From a bacterium (GTDB taxonomy: Bacteria > Krumholzibacteriota > Krumholzibacteria > LZORAL124-64-63): DNA of 18,863 nucleotides. The position numbers were made by a program, and so were the translations under genes. Within the stretch, counting starts at the first letter, position 1. Each line of letters starts with the position of its first letter. Positions 1 to 6,821 of this stretch are shown one piece after another. Where the stretch lies: assembly GCA_016873405.1 (NCBI GenBank), contig VGXH01000002.1, positions 1 through 18,863 on the forward strand, in the 5' to 3' direction. Under the pieces are notes generated by a model that made no database searches, was not told where the DNA came from, and saw only the letters and a program-made list of their open reading frames with translations.

Positions 1-928
1 CGCCTTCCAGGCGGCGCTCGCCCGGATCGACGTAGCCCTCGATGACGAAATCGGCCTCCGCCGGCACCTCCAGGTCGCAGGTCAGCGCCTTGACCATCGA
101 CACCGGCTGGCCGGTCAGGAACCCGGCGAACAGCGCCTCGTCGATGTCCGGCGGCAGCGGCGCCGTGGCGGCGTAGGTCAGCACCGGCGGCCCGCCGATC
201 GCCACGCAGACGGGCATGCGCTCGCCGCGCTTTTCGTAACCGGCGTGATGGGCGGCGCCGGTCTTGTGCACCTGCCAGTGCATGCCGGTGGTGCGCCGGT
301 CGTAGACCTGCATCCGGTACATGCCGATGTTGCGGCGCCCGTTCTCGGGGCTGCGCGTGATCACCAGCGGCGTGGTGATGTAGGGGCCGCCGTCGCGCGG
401 CCAGGTCGTCAGCACGGGCATGAGGTCGAGCAGCCCGCGCCGCGCCAGGTCATCGCCCTGCACGACCACCTCCTGGCAGGCGCCGCGGCCCACTGACTTC
501 GGCGCCGCCTCGCCCCACTCCTTCAGCTTGCCCAGCAGGTGGATCTTGTCCCAGAGCCCTTCGGGCGGGCCCAGGCGCAGCGGCTCCTCCACGCGCGCGG
601 CCACCTCACCCAGCGTCTCGGCGCCCAGCGCCCAGGCCATCCGCCGCCGGGACGCGAAGAGGTTGATCACCAGCGGCACCGGGCGGCCCTCCGGGCCCGT
701 GGCCTGCGGGCGCCCCCCGGCGGCCGCGCTCCAGCGCCCGGGCGCGGGGTTCTCGAAGAGCAGGGCCGGGCTCTCCCCCGCCTTGACGAAGCGGTCGGCG
801 ATCTCGGTGATCTCCAGGCAGGGGTCCGCCGGCTCGCGGACGCGGACCAGCTCGCCGCGCTCCTCGCACAGGCGCACGAAGGCGCGGAGGTTCGGCGCGG
901 GCAGGCCGGCGGGCTTGTTCCTGGGCAT
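1..928 (-). CDS. ubiD: UbiD-family prenyl-FMN-dependent decarboxylase (partial, N-terminal 309 residues)
   Basis: The frame reads leftwards from ATG at 928-926 and runs off the left edge without a stop, so 309 residues are visible of a family usually about 490-610 long. The N-terminus has the UbiD pattern: a GELVRV segment (26-31), LEITEIADR (38-46) and ALLFENP (55-61). RNIGMYRMQ (199-207) corresponds to the conserved prenyl-FMN and metal site region, followed by GMHWQVHK (215-222) and the VPAEADFVIEGY block (288-299). UbiD enzymes decarboxylate aromatic or unsaturated acids using prenylated FMN; in quinone-making bacteria the usual substrate is a 4-hydroxybenzoate-type or naphthoate-type precursor of ubiquinone or menaquinone. 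An FCB-type organism would more likely make menaquinone, so an MqnL-like role is possible; the sequence alone does not decide the substrate. The gene is divergent from the LysR regulator, whose putative operator lies in the shared gap. Family certain, substrate not. Confidence 0.93.
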   Translation of the reverse strand, partial: MPRNKPAGLPAPNLRAFVRLCEERGELVRVREPADPCLEITEIADRFVKAGESPALLFENPAPGRWSAAAGGRPQATGPEGRPVPLVINLFASRRRMAWALGAETLGEVAARVEEPLRLGPPEGLWDKIHLLGKLKEWGEAAPKSVGRGACQEVVVQGDDLARRGLLDLMPVLTTWPRDGGPYITTPLVITRSPENGRRNIGMYRMQVYDRRTTGMHWQVHKTGAAHHAGYEKRGERMPVCVAIGGPPVLTYAATAPLPPDIDEALFAGFLTGQPVSMVKALTCDLEVPAEADFVIEGYVDPGERRLEG

Positions 929-1175
929 GGCGGACCTTGTCTGCGGAGGGCCGAGAGCGCGCGCGGGGCCGCCCGGTGGCGGCGCCTGAAGAACCTAGCA
1001 GAGGGGGGCGGGGGCGGCAAGGCGAGCGGACCGGGTCCGGGCTGGACAGATGGGCAGGCGGCCCCGTCGCCCTGGGGGACGCGCGGGGCCGCTGTCCTCG
1101 GACCACCGGAAGGTCGCCCGCCCTTCCCGTGTCCGCGGAATCGGGGACATCCAGGAGCGTTCAGGGTAACGTTTC

Positions 1176-1194
1176 AATTGATTCGTGACCAATT
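1176..1194. promoter_or_regulatory. LysR-type operator dyad (T-N11-A) in the ubiD/lysR gap
   Basis: The sequence shows a perfect inverted repeat, AATTG (1176-1180), nine bases, CAATT (1190-1194). It contains T1179-N11-A1191, the signature half-site geometry of LysR-family boxes. It sits in the only AT-rich patch of the 399-base gap between the divergent UbiD and LysR genes, where an auto-regulatory LysR site is expected, and it overlaps the candidate -35 of the LysR gene. Binding by the neighbouring regulator is inferred. Confidence 0.45.
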
Positions 1195-1206
1195 TATTGT
1201 CATGAT
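1178..1206 (+). promoter_or_regulatory. Candidate promoter of the LysR gene
   Basis: TTGATT (1178-1183) and CATGAT (1201-1206) each match the sigma70 consensus at 4 of 6 bases with a 17-bp spacer. The predicted transcript would have a leader of roughly 115 nt that includes the heptanucleotide repeat. The -35 lies inside the LysR dyad, consistent with negative autoregulation. Called by eye. Confidence 0.35.
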
Positions 1207-1231
1207 CTCGCGATCGATCCAACTAATGCCG

Positions 1232-1287
1232 CTGGCCGCCGACCACCGACCGCCGACCGCGGACCGCCAGCCGCCGGCCGCCGGCGC
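1232..1287. repeat. Degenerate heptanucleotide tandem repeat, about 8 units
   Basis: Read in steps of seven from 1232 the units are CTGGCCG, CCGACCA, CCGACCG, CCGACCG, CGGACCG, CCAGCCG, CCGGCCG and CCGGCGC, consensus CCGACCG. The array lies between the candidate promoter and the LysR start codon, so copy number would alter leader length only. The units are diverged, which suggests an old or slowly changing array. Confidence 0.6.
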
Positions 1288-1327
1288 TCTCCGCCTGTCG
1301 CCGGACACCTCGGAGGTCCTGGACCGC

Positions 1328-2188
1328 ATGCAGCTGTCGTCCCGCCAACTGGAAGCCTTCGTCGCCGTGGCCCGCACGCTCAATTTCACGCGCGCCGCCG
1401 AACGCCTTTGCCTGACGCAGTCGGCGCTCTCGCAGCGCATCCGCAAGCTGGAGGAGGAGTTGGGTGCCGCCCTGTTCGTGCGGGCTCCGGGAGCTGTCCG
1501 CCTGACCGACATCGGCAGCCGCATCCTGCGCTACTGCGAGGCGAAGGAGGCGCTCGAGGCCGAGATCCTGGCCGACCTGGTCACCTCGCGCACCGGCGAG
1601 CTGGCCGGAGTGATCCGCGTGGCTGGGCACCTGTCGGCCATGCGGCCCGTCGCGCTGCCGGCCCTCGCGCCGCTGCTGCGCGAGAATCCTCGGGTCCAGT
1701 GCGAGTTGATCACGGCCCAATTGAACGCCCTGCCGGGCGTGCTCAAGCGAGGCGAGGCGGACCTGGTCATCCTCGATCAGGAGTTGCCGTGGGCGGCGCT
1801 GGAACGGTTTCGCCTGGGTGAAGAAACCTACGTCGCCGTCGAGAGCGCGGAGCATCCGACGCGCCACGACGTCTGGCTGGACATCGACCCCGACGACACG
1901 GTCACCGAGCGTTTCTTCCGGTTCCAGGGCACCGCTTCGCGCTACCGCCGGTCGTTCCTGTCCGACGTCTACGGCATCATCGACGGCGCCGCCCTCGGCA
2001 TGGGCCGGGCGGTCGTGCCCCGGCACATGCTGGCCGGGCGGACGGATGTCCGGATCCTGACTGAATACCGTGCGCAGAAGGCGGACATCTGGATGCACCA
2101 CTACACGCTGCCCTGCTATTCCCGCCTGCAGCAGGCGGTGGTGGCGGACCTCCGCCGGGCCTTCCGGGCGGTCCTCGTGGCGGCTTGA
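1328..2188 (+). CDS. LysR-family transcriptional regulator (ArgP/LysG-like)
   Basis: A 286-residue protein of normal LysR length. The N-terminal winged helix-turn-helix is clear: LSSRQLEAF (3-11), then FTRAAERLCLTQSALSQRI (20-38) and KLEEELGAALFVR (40-52). A linker helix and an effector-binding domain (about 92-286) follow. The phrase LTQSALSQRIRKLEEELG resembles ArgP/LysG, regulators of basic amino acid export or synthesis, but the effector domain is not distinctive enough to assign a ligand. The ATG at 1328 was chosen because the domain begins right there; GGAGG at 1312-1316 is its likely ribosome-binding site, although the 11-nt spacing is long. The open frame extends upstream without a stop, but that part is GC-rich filler including the heptad repeat. 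The gene is divergent from UbiD and may regulate it as well as itself. LysR identity sure, ArgP likeness tentative. Confidence 0.9.
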   Translation: MQLSSRQLEAFVAVARTLNFTRAAERLCLTQSALSQRIRKLEEELGAALFVRAPGAVRLTDIGSRILRYCEAKEALEAEILADLVTSRTGELAGVIRVAGHLSAMRPVALPALAPLLRENPRVQCELITAQLNALPGVLKRGEADLVILDQELPWAALERFRLGEETYVAVESAEHPTRHDVWLDIDPDDTVTERFFRFQGTASRYRRSFLSDVYGIIDGAALGMGRAVVPRHMLAGRTDVRILTEYRAQKADIWMHHYTLPCYSRLQQAVVADLRRAFRAVLVAA

Positions 2189-2202
2189 CGCGGCGGCCTG
2201 TA

Positions 2203-2212
2203 CCCCCCCCCC
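2203..2212. repeat. Homopolymeric C10 tract
   Basis: Ten consecutive C residues begin 15 bases after the LysR stop codon and end 96 bases before the preferred start of the signalling gene downstream. Tracts of this length are prone to slipped-strand change in many bacteria. It is in non-coding DNA, so any effect would be on transcription or leader structure. Confidence 0.85.
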
Positions 2213-2262
2213 ATTTAAGGGAAAACCGACATCAAGTGCGCCGTTCGCGGGGCGATAACCAA

Positions 2263-2301
2263 CCCGTAGCCGTGACGCCCGACGGTCCGCAATACGGGAA
2301 G
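2263..2301 (+). promoter_or_regulatory. Possible stem that masks the ribosome-binding site of the HDOD-GGDEF gene
   Basis: CCCGTA (2263-2268) is complementary to TACGGG (2293-2298). Inside it CCGT (2270-2273) can pair with ACGG (2282-2285). The right arm includes the GGG of GGGAAG (2296-2301), the likely Shine-Dalgarno sequence for GTG 2309, so the fold would limit translation. I compared the leader with a cyclic-di-GMP (GEMM) riboswitch and could not fit the conserved core. Confidence 0.3.
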
Positions 2302-2308
2302 TGTGCGC

Positions 2309-4366
2309 GTGAGTCTGACCGACAACTCGATTCTCGCCGAGCTCAAGGCCTCGGGAAACCTCCCTTCGCCCACGGGCATCGCCCTGACCATCCTGGAGAT
2401 GACGCGCGACCCGCTGGTGTCCACGGACGACCTGGCCAAAGCCCTGCAGGGCGACCCCGCGCTGACCGGGCAGGTCCTCAAGTACGCCAACAGCGCCGAC
2501 TCGGGCGCGCGCGTCCACGTGGTCGCCTTGCGGGACGCGCTCATGCGGCTGGGGCTGGCCCAGGTCCGGCAGCTGTGCTTGAGCTTCTCCATCCTGGCGA
2601 ACGCGCGCAGCGGACCCTGCGCCGCCTTCGACTACGAACGCTACTGGACGCGCTCGCTGGCGATGGCCGTCAGCTGCCAGGCCATCTCGCGGCTGGTGCG
2701 CTCGCTGAACGCGGACGAGGGCTTCACCTGCGGCCTGCTGGCGCACATCGGCCGCCTGGCGATGGCCAGCGTCTACCCCGACGACTACGCGGAAATCCTG
2801 GCGCGCTGGAACCGTGGCGCGCCCGAGGAACTGGCCGCGCTCGAGCGGAGCGTGACCGGTCTGACGCACACCGACGCGGCCGCCGCCATCCTCGCGGACT
2901 GGCGGCTGCCGGAGCACGTGATCACCGCGGCGCGCTGCCAGGAGGACGCGAGCTGGATCACGGGCGCGTGCGTGCCGCAGGCGCCCGATCGCGGCAAGCA
3001 GTTGGGACGCGTGCTGCACGCGGCGGGGCTCGCCGCCGACATCTGCATGGAGACCGGGCCGCGCCGTCATCTGATGGTGCTGGGCTTCATGAGAGCCGGT
3101 GTCTCGCTCGGCTTCGAGGAGTTGCCCTGGATCTCGATGTACGACGAGATCCTGGTCGAATGGGAGCGCATGGGCGGCGTGCTGGACATCGTCACCTCGC
3201 ACGTGCCGTCGCTCGAGACCCTGGTGGCGAAAGCCCGCGCCCAAGGCGAGGTCATCGACGACCGCGCCCGCGCGCGGGGCGACCACGCCGACGCGGCGAC
3301 GACGACCGCGCCGCGACCGTCCCGCGCGACGGACCCGGCCGGCGACACCGCGGACATCGCGGCCGCCGCCACCGCGGAGATCCCCGCCAACGCCGCCCGG
3401 GACCCGGGGCTGGACATCCTGATCGCCACCGACAGCCCGATCGAGATGACGGTGCTGACGCAGAAGCTGCAGCAGCTGGGTCACCGCATCACCGGCGCCG
3501 CGGATGGACGCCAGGCGCTCGAACTGGCGCTCAAGACCGCCCCGCAACTGATCGTCTCGGACTGGGTGCTGCCGAAGCTCGACGGCCTGGAGCTGTGCCG
3601 CATGCTCCGCTCGTCGCCGCAGACGCAGGGCATCTACTTCATCATCAACACCAGCAACGACACCGGCGAGGATCTGGTCGCGGGCTTCGAGGCCGGCATC
3701 AACGACTACGTGGTCAAGCCCCTGAACCACCGCCTCCTGGCCGCCCGCCTGCGCGGGGCGTCGCAGGTGATCCACCTGCGCGAGCAGAGCCTGCGGGACC
3801 GCGAGGAGATGCGCCGACAGCTCAGCCACATCAACAAGCTGAACCGCAAGCTCGAGAGCCTGGCCATGGAGGACCAGCTGAAAAGTCTGCCCAATCGTCG
3901 CGCGGGACTGGAGTTCCTCAACGAGACCTGGGCGCGCGCCACGCGCAGCGGCGAGTCGATGGTGGTCATGATCATGGACATCGACTACTTCAAGAAGGTC
4001 AACGACACCTGGGGCCACGACGCGGGCGACGTCGTGCTGCAGCGGACGGCTGCCGTGATGCGCGACGCCGTGCGCGAGTACGACAAGGTCAGCCGCTACG
4101 GCGGCGAGGAGTTCCTGGTCGTCTGCCCGGGCGCCGACGTGAAGTCCGCCAGCGACATCGGCAACGGCATTCGCGAGGCGGTCGAGAAGAACCGCATCGC
4201 GTCGCCCGTCTTCAACGGGAGCGTGACCATCTCGATCGGCGTCTCGGTCCGCGGCCCGGAACACCAATCCACGCTCGAGCTGCTGCGCGAGGCCGACGAA
4301 GCGCTCTACTTCGCCAAGGAAGCCGGGCGCAACAAGGTCTGCATCCAGGCGCCCGTCGAGAATTGA
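2309..4366 (+). CDS. HDOD - response receiver - GGDEF signalling protein (probable diguanylate cyclase)
   Basis: A soluble multidomain protein of 685 residues, without membrane segment or signal peptide. Numbering here is from the alternative GTG at 2303; GTG 2309 is preferred because GGGAAG (2296-2301) then lies 7 nt upstream. Residues 13 to about 215 form an HDOD domain, the HD-related fold that lacks the metal-binding HD pair. An Ala/Arg/Thr-rich linker (about 310-368) follows. The receiver (about 370-490) has acceptor Asp420 in LIVSDWVLPKLDG, a Thr/Ser switch in INTSND (448-453) and the VVKPL lysine (470-474). A coiled-coil linker (about 490-520) leads to the GGDEF domain (about 522-685) with MDIDYFKKVND (558-568) and the active-site GGEEF (600-604). 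The inhibitory I-site RxxD (REYD, 591-594) is present at the usual five-residue spacing. Expected activity: phosphorylation-controlled synthesis of cyclic di-GMP with product inhibition. No cognate kinase is in the window. Confidence 0.93.
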   Translation: MSLTDNSILAELKASGNLPSPTGIALTILEMTRDPLVSTDDLAKALQGDPALTGQVLKYANSADSGARVHVVALRDALMRLGLAQVRQLCLSFSILANARSGPCAAFDYERYWTRSLAMAVSCQAISRLVRSLNADEGFTCGLLAHIGRLAMASVYPDDYAEILARWNRGAPEELAALERSVTGLTHTDAAAAILADWRLPEHVITAARCQEDASWITGACVPQAPDRGKQLGRVLHAAGLAADICMETGPRRHLMVLGFMRAGVSLGFEELPWISMYDEILVEWERMGGVLDIVTSHVPSLETLVAKARAQGEVIDDRARARGDHADAATTTAPRPSRATDPAGDTADIAAAATAEIPANAARDPGLDILIATDSPIEMTVLTQKLQQLGHRITGAADGRQALELALKTAPQLIVSDWVLPKLDGLELCRMLRSSPQTQGIYFIINTSNDTGEDLVAGFEAGINDYVVKPLNHRLLAARLRGASQVIHLREQSLRDREEMRRQLSHINKLNRKLESLAMEDQLKSLPNRRAGLEFLNETWARATRSGESMVVMIMDIDYFKKVNDTWGHDAGDVVLQRTAAVMRDAVREYDKVSRYGGEEFLVVCPGADVKSASDIGNGIREAVEKNRIASPVFNGSVTISIGVSVRGPEHQSTLELLREADEALYFAKEAGRNKVCIQAPVEN

Positions 4367-4384
4367 ACCCCGGCCGAGGAACCC

Positions 4385-4864
4385 TCAGGCTTTCGCCTCG
4401 AACCGCCGCCGCAGGTCCAGGTGGTAGTCGGCCAGCGGCCGCATCGCCTGGTCCACGCCCAGCACCGCCATCGCCCGCTCCCAGTCCTCCGGGTGCACAT
4501 GCATGATGTAGCGATAGCCGCCGCGCCCGTCGGTGATGCCGTTGGCGCTCGACACGTTGATGTCCGCGTCGCACAGTTTCTCGTGGATGCTCACGAGCGC
4601 GCCCAGTTCGTCGTCGCCCTGGACGATGAACGCGTGATGCGGTCCCTGCAGCACCAGCCCCTCGTGCCGCGCGAAATCGCCGAGCCAGATCGGATTGAGC
4701 GGGTAGATCACCAGCTGGGTCCGCTCGCGCCCCACCGGGAAGGCGTTGAAGGCGACGAGGTTGACGTCCTCGGCGGCCAGCGCCCGCAGGAAGCGGCAGC
4801 CTTGGCCCGGGCGGTCCTCGACGGTGGTGTAGTAGTAGTCCACGGGATAGATGCGGGCTGCCAT
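4385..4864 (-). CDS. Tandem ACT-domain protein (putative amino-acid sensor)
   Basis: A 159-residue cytoplasmic protein made of two ACT-like modules, about residues 8-60 and 74-140. The first has VEDRPGQGCRFLRALAAEDV (15-34), the usual ligand-loop and helix pattern of ACT domains. The second begins HHAFIVQGDDELGALVSIHE (76-95) and has INVSSANGITDG (102-113). ACT domains bind amino acids and regulate metabolic enzymes; a stand-alone pair with no catalytic domain implies a sensory or partner role, and the ligand cannot be read from sequence. The start at 4864 has a strong AAGGAAGG ribosome-binding site 7 nt upstream. The gene is convergent with the HDOD-GGDEF gene, 18 bases apart. There is no enzyme of amino-acid metabolism beside it, so its partner is unknown. 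Confidence 0.85.
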   Translation of the reverse strand: MAARIYPVDYYYTTVEDRPGQGCRFLRALAAEDVNLVAFNAFPVGRERTQLVIYPLNPIWLGDFARHEGLVLQGPHHAFIVQGDDELGALVSIHEKLCDADINVSSANGITDGRGGYRYIMHVHPEDWERAMAVLGVDQAMRPLADYHLDLRRRFEAKA

Positions 4865-4971
4865 GGCGGGACCTTCCTTCGTTCGCGCAAGGTTGGCCAG
4901 GGCCGCGCCGGAGCCGTCGGGTGGGACGGCGCGCCGGGCGCGCAGGCCGGAACGGACGTCCGGCCGCTCCC

Positions 4972-5000
4972 ATCATAGCAGGTTCCGGCGCCGATGAGAA
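4972..5000 (-). promoter_or_regulatory. Candidate promoter of the ACT-domain gene
   Basis: On the minus strand TTCTCA (5000-4995, 4/6) is followed after 17 bases by TATGAT (4977-4972, 5/6). The leader would be about 100 nt. The rest of 4865-5056 holds no gene. A GC-only stem, CCGGCCGC (5026-5033) with GCGGCCGG (5048-5055), lies directly after the nucleotidase stop codon and might end that transcript, but it has no T run. Confidence 0.42.
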
Positions 5001-5056
5001 CCCGTGATCATGGCGCGCCTTGCCGCCGGCCGCGTCCGGTGGCGCCGGCGGCCGGG

Positions 5057-6682
5057 TCAGCGCGCGGGCACGTCCCGGATCCGGCCGGCGGCGGGCGCGG
5101 CGACCGTGCCGGCGCGCTCGATCGCGGCCGCGGCGACCTGCGACAGCTCCCGCCCCGTGTCGGTGAACGGCGGGTTGGGGCGGCCCAGGTAGACCGGCGC
5201 CATCATCGCCACGAAGTCCGGCATGGCCGCCAGGTAGGTGGCGTCCGGGTCCAGGGGCCGGCCGCCGACGGCGACCGCGCCCGCCCGCGCCGGCGCCCCC
5301 GGCTCGCCGGGCACGATGGCGTACTCCAGGCCCGAGACCTGCAGGATGCCGTGGTCGCCGCTGACCTGCGCGGCGGCGTTCCAGTCCGCCACCGCCGCCA
5401 GCTCGGCGCCGCTCAGGCGCACGGTGACCAGCGAGTTGGCGAACGGCAGCACCTCGTGGATGTGCAGCGCGGTCACCGGGCCCGCCACGAGGTCGCGCCG
5501 GATGCCGCCGGAATTGATCAGGCCGACATCGGCCGCGGCCGCCTCGCGCAGCACATCGGCCAGCCAGTTGCCCAGCGCGCTCTCGCCGCGGCCGCGCCGC
5601 AGGTCGGTCGCCAGGGTGCCCAGCACGCGGCCGAACTCGCCGCGCACGCGGTCCTCGTAGCCGTATGCCAGCGCGGCGATCCCGTCCAGCTCGCCGCTCG
5701 CAGCCAGCGAATCGGCCCACAGGCTGACCAGGCGCCCGTCGTAGCCCGCGACCCGGTCGTCCTCCACCCGCAGGTCCAGCCGGCCCAGGTTGGTCAGGGC
5801 CGAGCCGGCCTGCACGATCAGGATGCCTTCGACCAGTTCCGGCTGGCGCATCCGCGTGTGGCTGTGGCCGCCGACGATGACGTCGATGCCGGCGCCGGCC
5901 AGTTCCGCGGCCAGCCGGCGGTCGCCGTCCAGGCCGTTGTGCGTCAGCACGACCAGCAGGTCGGTGACCGGATCCAGGCCGGCGGCCTGCTCGCGCAGCA
6001 GCGGCGCCTGCGGCGCCATGCTCAGGCCGGGGAACCGACTCGGCGCCACGACCTCGGCCATCTCCGCGCAGGAGACGCCCAGGATGCCGACGCGCACGCC
6101 GCCGCGCTCGAGCACCACCGGTTCGGCGCGGAAGGCCGGCCGGCCCTGCCCGTCGACGATGTCGGGGGCCAGCACCGGGTGCTCGAACCGCGGCAGCAGG
6201 CGCCGCAGGTCGTCCAGGCCGATGTCGAACTCGTGGTTGCCGATCAGCCCCGCGTCGTAGTCCAGCGCGTTGAAGAGCCGCGCGATGGCCGCGCCGGGCA
6301 CGCCGTCCTCGCGCAGGTTGCAGACCGGGTTGCCGGTCATGAAGTCGCCGGCATCCACCAGCAGGCTGGCCGGCGCCGAGCGGCGCTGCTCGGCCAGGTG
6401 GTGGGCCAACGCCACGATCCCGCCCACGGACCGGCCGTCGTCGCGCCAGTCGGCCGGGCGGGCGAACATCCCGGCGTGGGTGTCGTTGGTGTGGAAGAGG
6501 GTCAGGTTCCAGGGACCGGACCCGGGCACCGGGGCCGGCCCCTCCGCGGCGGCCAGGGGCAGGGCCGCGGCAAGGGCGGCCGCCCCCAGGAACCCCGGCA
6601 GCCGCCCGGGGCGCCGCCACCGGCCTGCCGCCGGTCGAGGCAAGTCCGCCGGGCCCGTCGACGACCGTCCGCGGGATGCCAT
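5057..6682 (-). CDS. Exported 5'-nucleotidase / UshA-like metallophosphatase
   Basis: A 541-residue two-domain protein. The N-terminal metallophosphatase domain (about 56-320) carries every metal-ligand motif in order: FHTNDTH (63-69), DAGDF (110-114), GNHEFD (148-153), THNG (247-250) and GGHSHT (271-276). The C-terminal nucleotide-specificity domain (about 340-530) carries LINSGGIRRD (388-397) and LPFANSLVTVRLSG (412-425). Residues 1-46 are a long basic signal peptide with hydrophobic core FLGAAALAAALPLAAA, so the enzyme acts outside the inner membrane. The family removes phosphate from nucleoside monophosphates and may cleave nucleotide sugars, usually for phosphate or nucleoside salvage. 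ATG 6682 was chosen because AGGAGGAG lies just upstream; the frame is open further but without a better site. No lipobox or C-terminal anchor is evident. It is divergent from the membrane protein gene. Confidence 0.94.
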   Translation of the reverse strand: MASRGRSSTGPADLPRPAAGRWRRPGRLPGFLGAAALAAALPLAAAEGPAPVPGSGPWNLTLFHTNDTHAGMFARPADWRDDGRSVGGIVALAHHLAEQRRSAPASLLVDAGDFMTGNPVCNLREDGVPGAAIARLFNALDYDAGLIGNHEFDIGLDDLRRLLPRFEHPVLAPDIVDGQGRPAFRAEPVVLERGGVRVGILGVSCAEMAEVVAPSRFPGLSMAPQAPLLREQAAGLDPVTDLLVVLTHNGLDGDRRLAAELAGAGIDVIVGGHSHTRMRQPELVEGILIVQAGSALTNLGRLDLRVEDDRVAGYDGRLVSLWADSLAASGELDGIAALAYGYEDRVRGEFGRVLGTLATDLRRGRGESALGNWLADVLREAAAADVGLINSGGIRRDLVAGPVTALHIHEVLPFANSLVTVRLSGAELAAVADWNAAAQVSGDHGILQVSGLEYAIVPGEPGAPARAGAVAVGGRPLDPDATYLAAMPDFVAMMAPVYLGRPNPPFTDTGRELSQVAAAAIERAGTVAAPAAGRIRDVPAR

Positions 6683-6751
6683 ACCGTCTCCTCCTGCTTT
6701 CGGCTCGCCCCGGAGACCACGACCGGCGCCGGGACGGGCGGGGATTCCAAG

Positions 6752-6781
6752 GGCATAACTGAAACGTCGCGCCGGTGTCCA
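6752..6781 (-). promoter_or_regulatory. Candidate promoter of the nucleotidase gene
   Basis: On the minus strand TGGACA (6781-6776, 5/6) is followed after 18 bases by TATGCC (6757-6752, 3/6). Its -35 abuts the candidate -35 of the divergent membrane-protein gene. Weak -10. Confidence 0.3.
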
Positions 6782-6811
6782 TTGCCGCGGCGACGTCCGG
6801 AGGGTTATTAT
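6782..6811 (+). promoter_or_regulatory. Candidate promoter giving a leaderless or near-leaderless mRNA
   Basis: TTGCCG (6782-6787, 4/6), 18 bases, TATTAT (6806-6811, 5/6). The -10 ends only 10 bases before the ATG at 6822, so transcription would start about 4 bases from the start codon. There is no ribosome-binding site at normal spacing; GGAGGG ends 17 bases upstream and would be outside the transcript. Confidence 0.42.
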
Positions 6812-6821
6812 TAGCGCCGAC

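Noticed and set aside
2219..2300. Cyclic-di-GMP (GEMM) riboswitch before the GGDEF gene
   Set aside because: Fragments such as GGGAAAACC and GTAGCC are suggestive, but the conserved order of core and paired regions could not be fitted.
1223..4267. A 1014-codon open frame antisense to the LysR and HDOD-GGDEF genes
   Set aside because: Its His/Asp/Arg/Val-rich composition is the reverse-strand image of the real genes; it has no recognisable motif.
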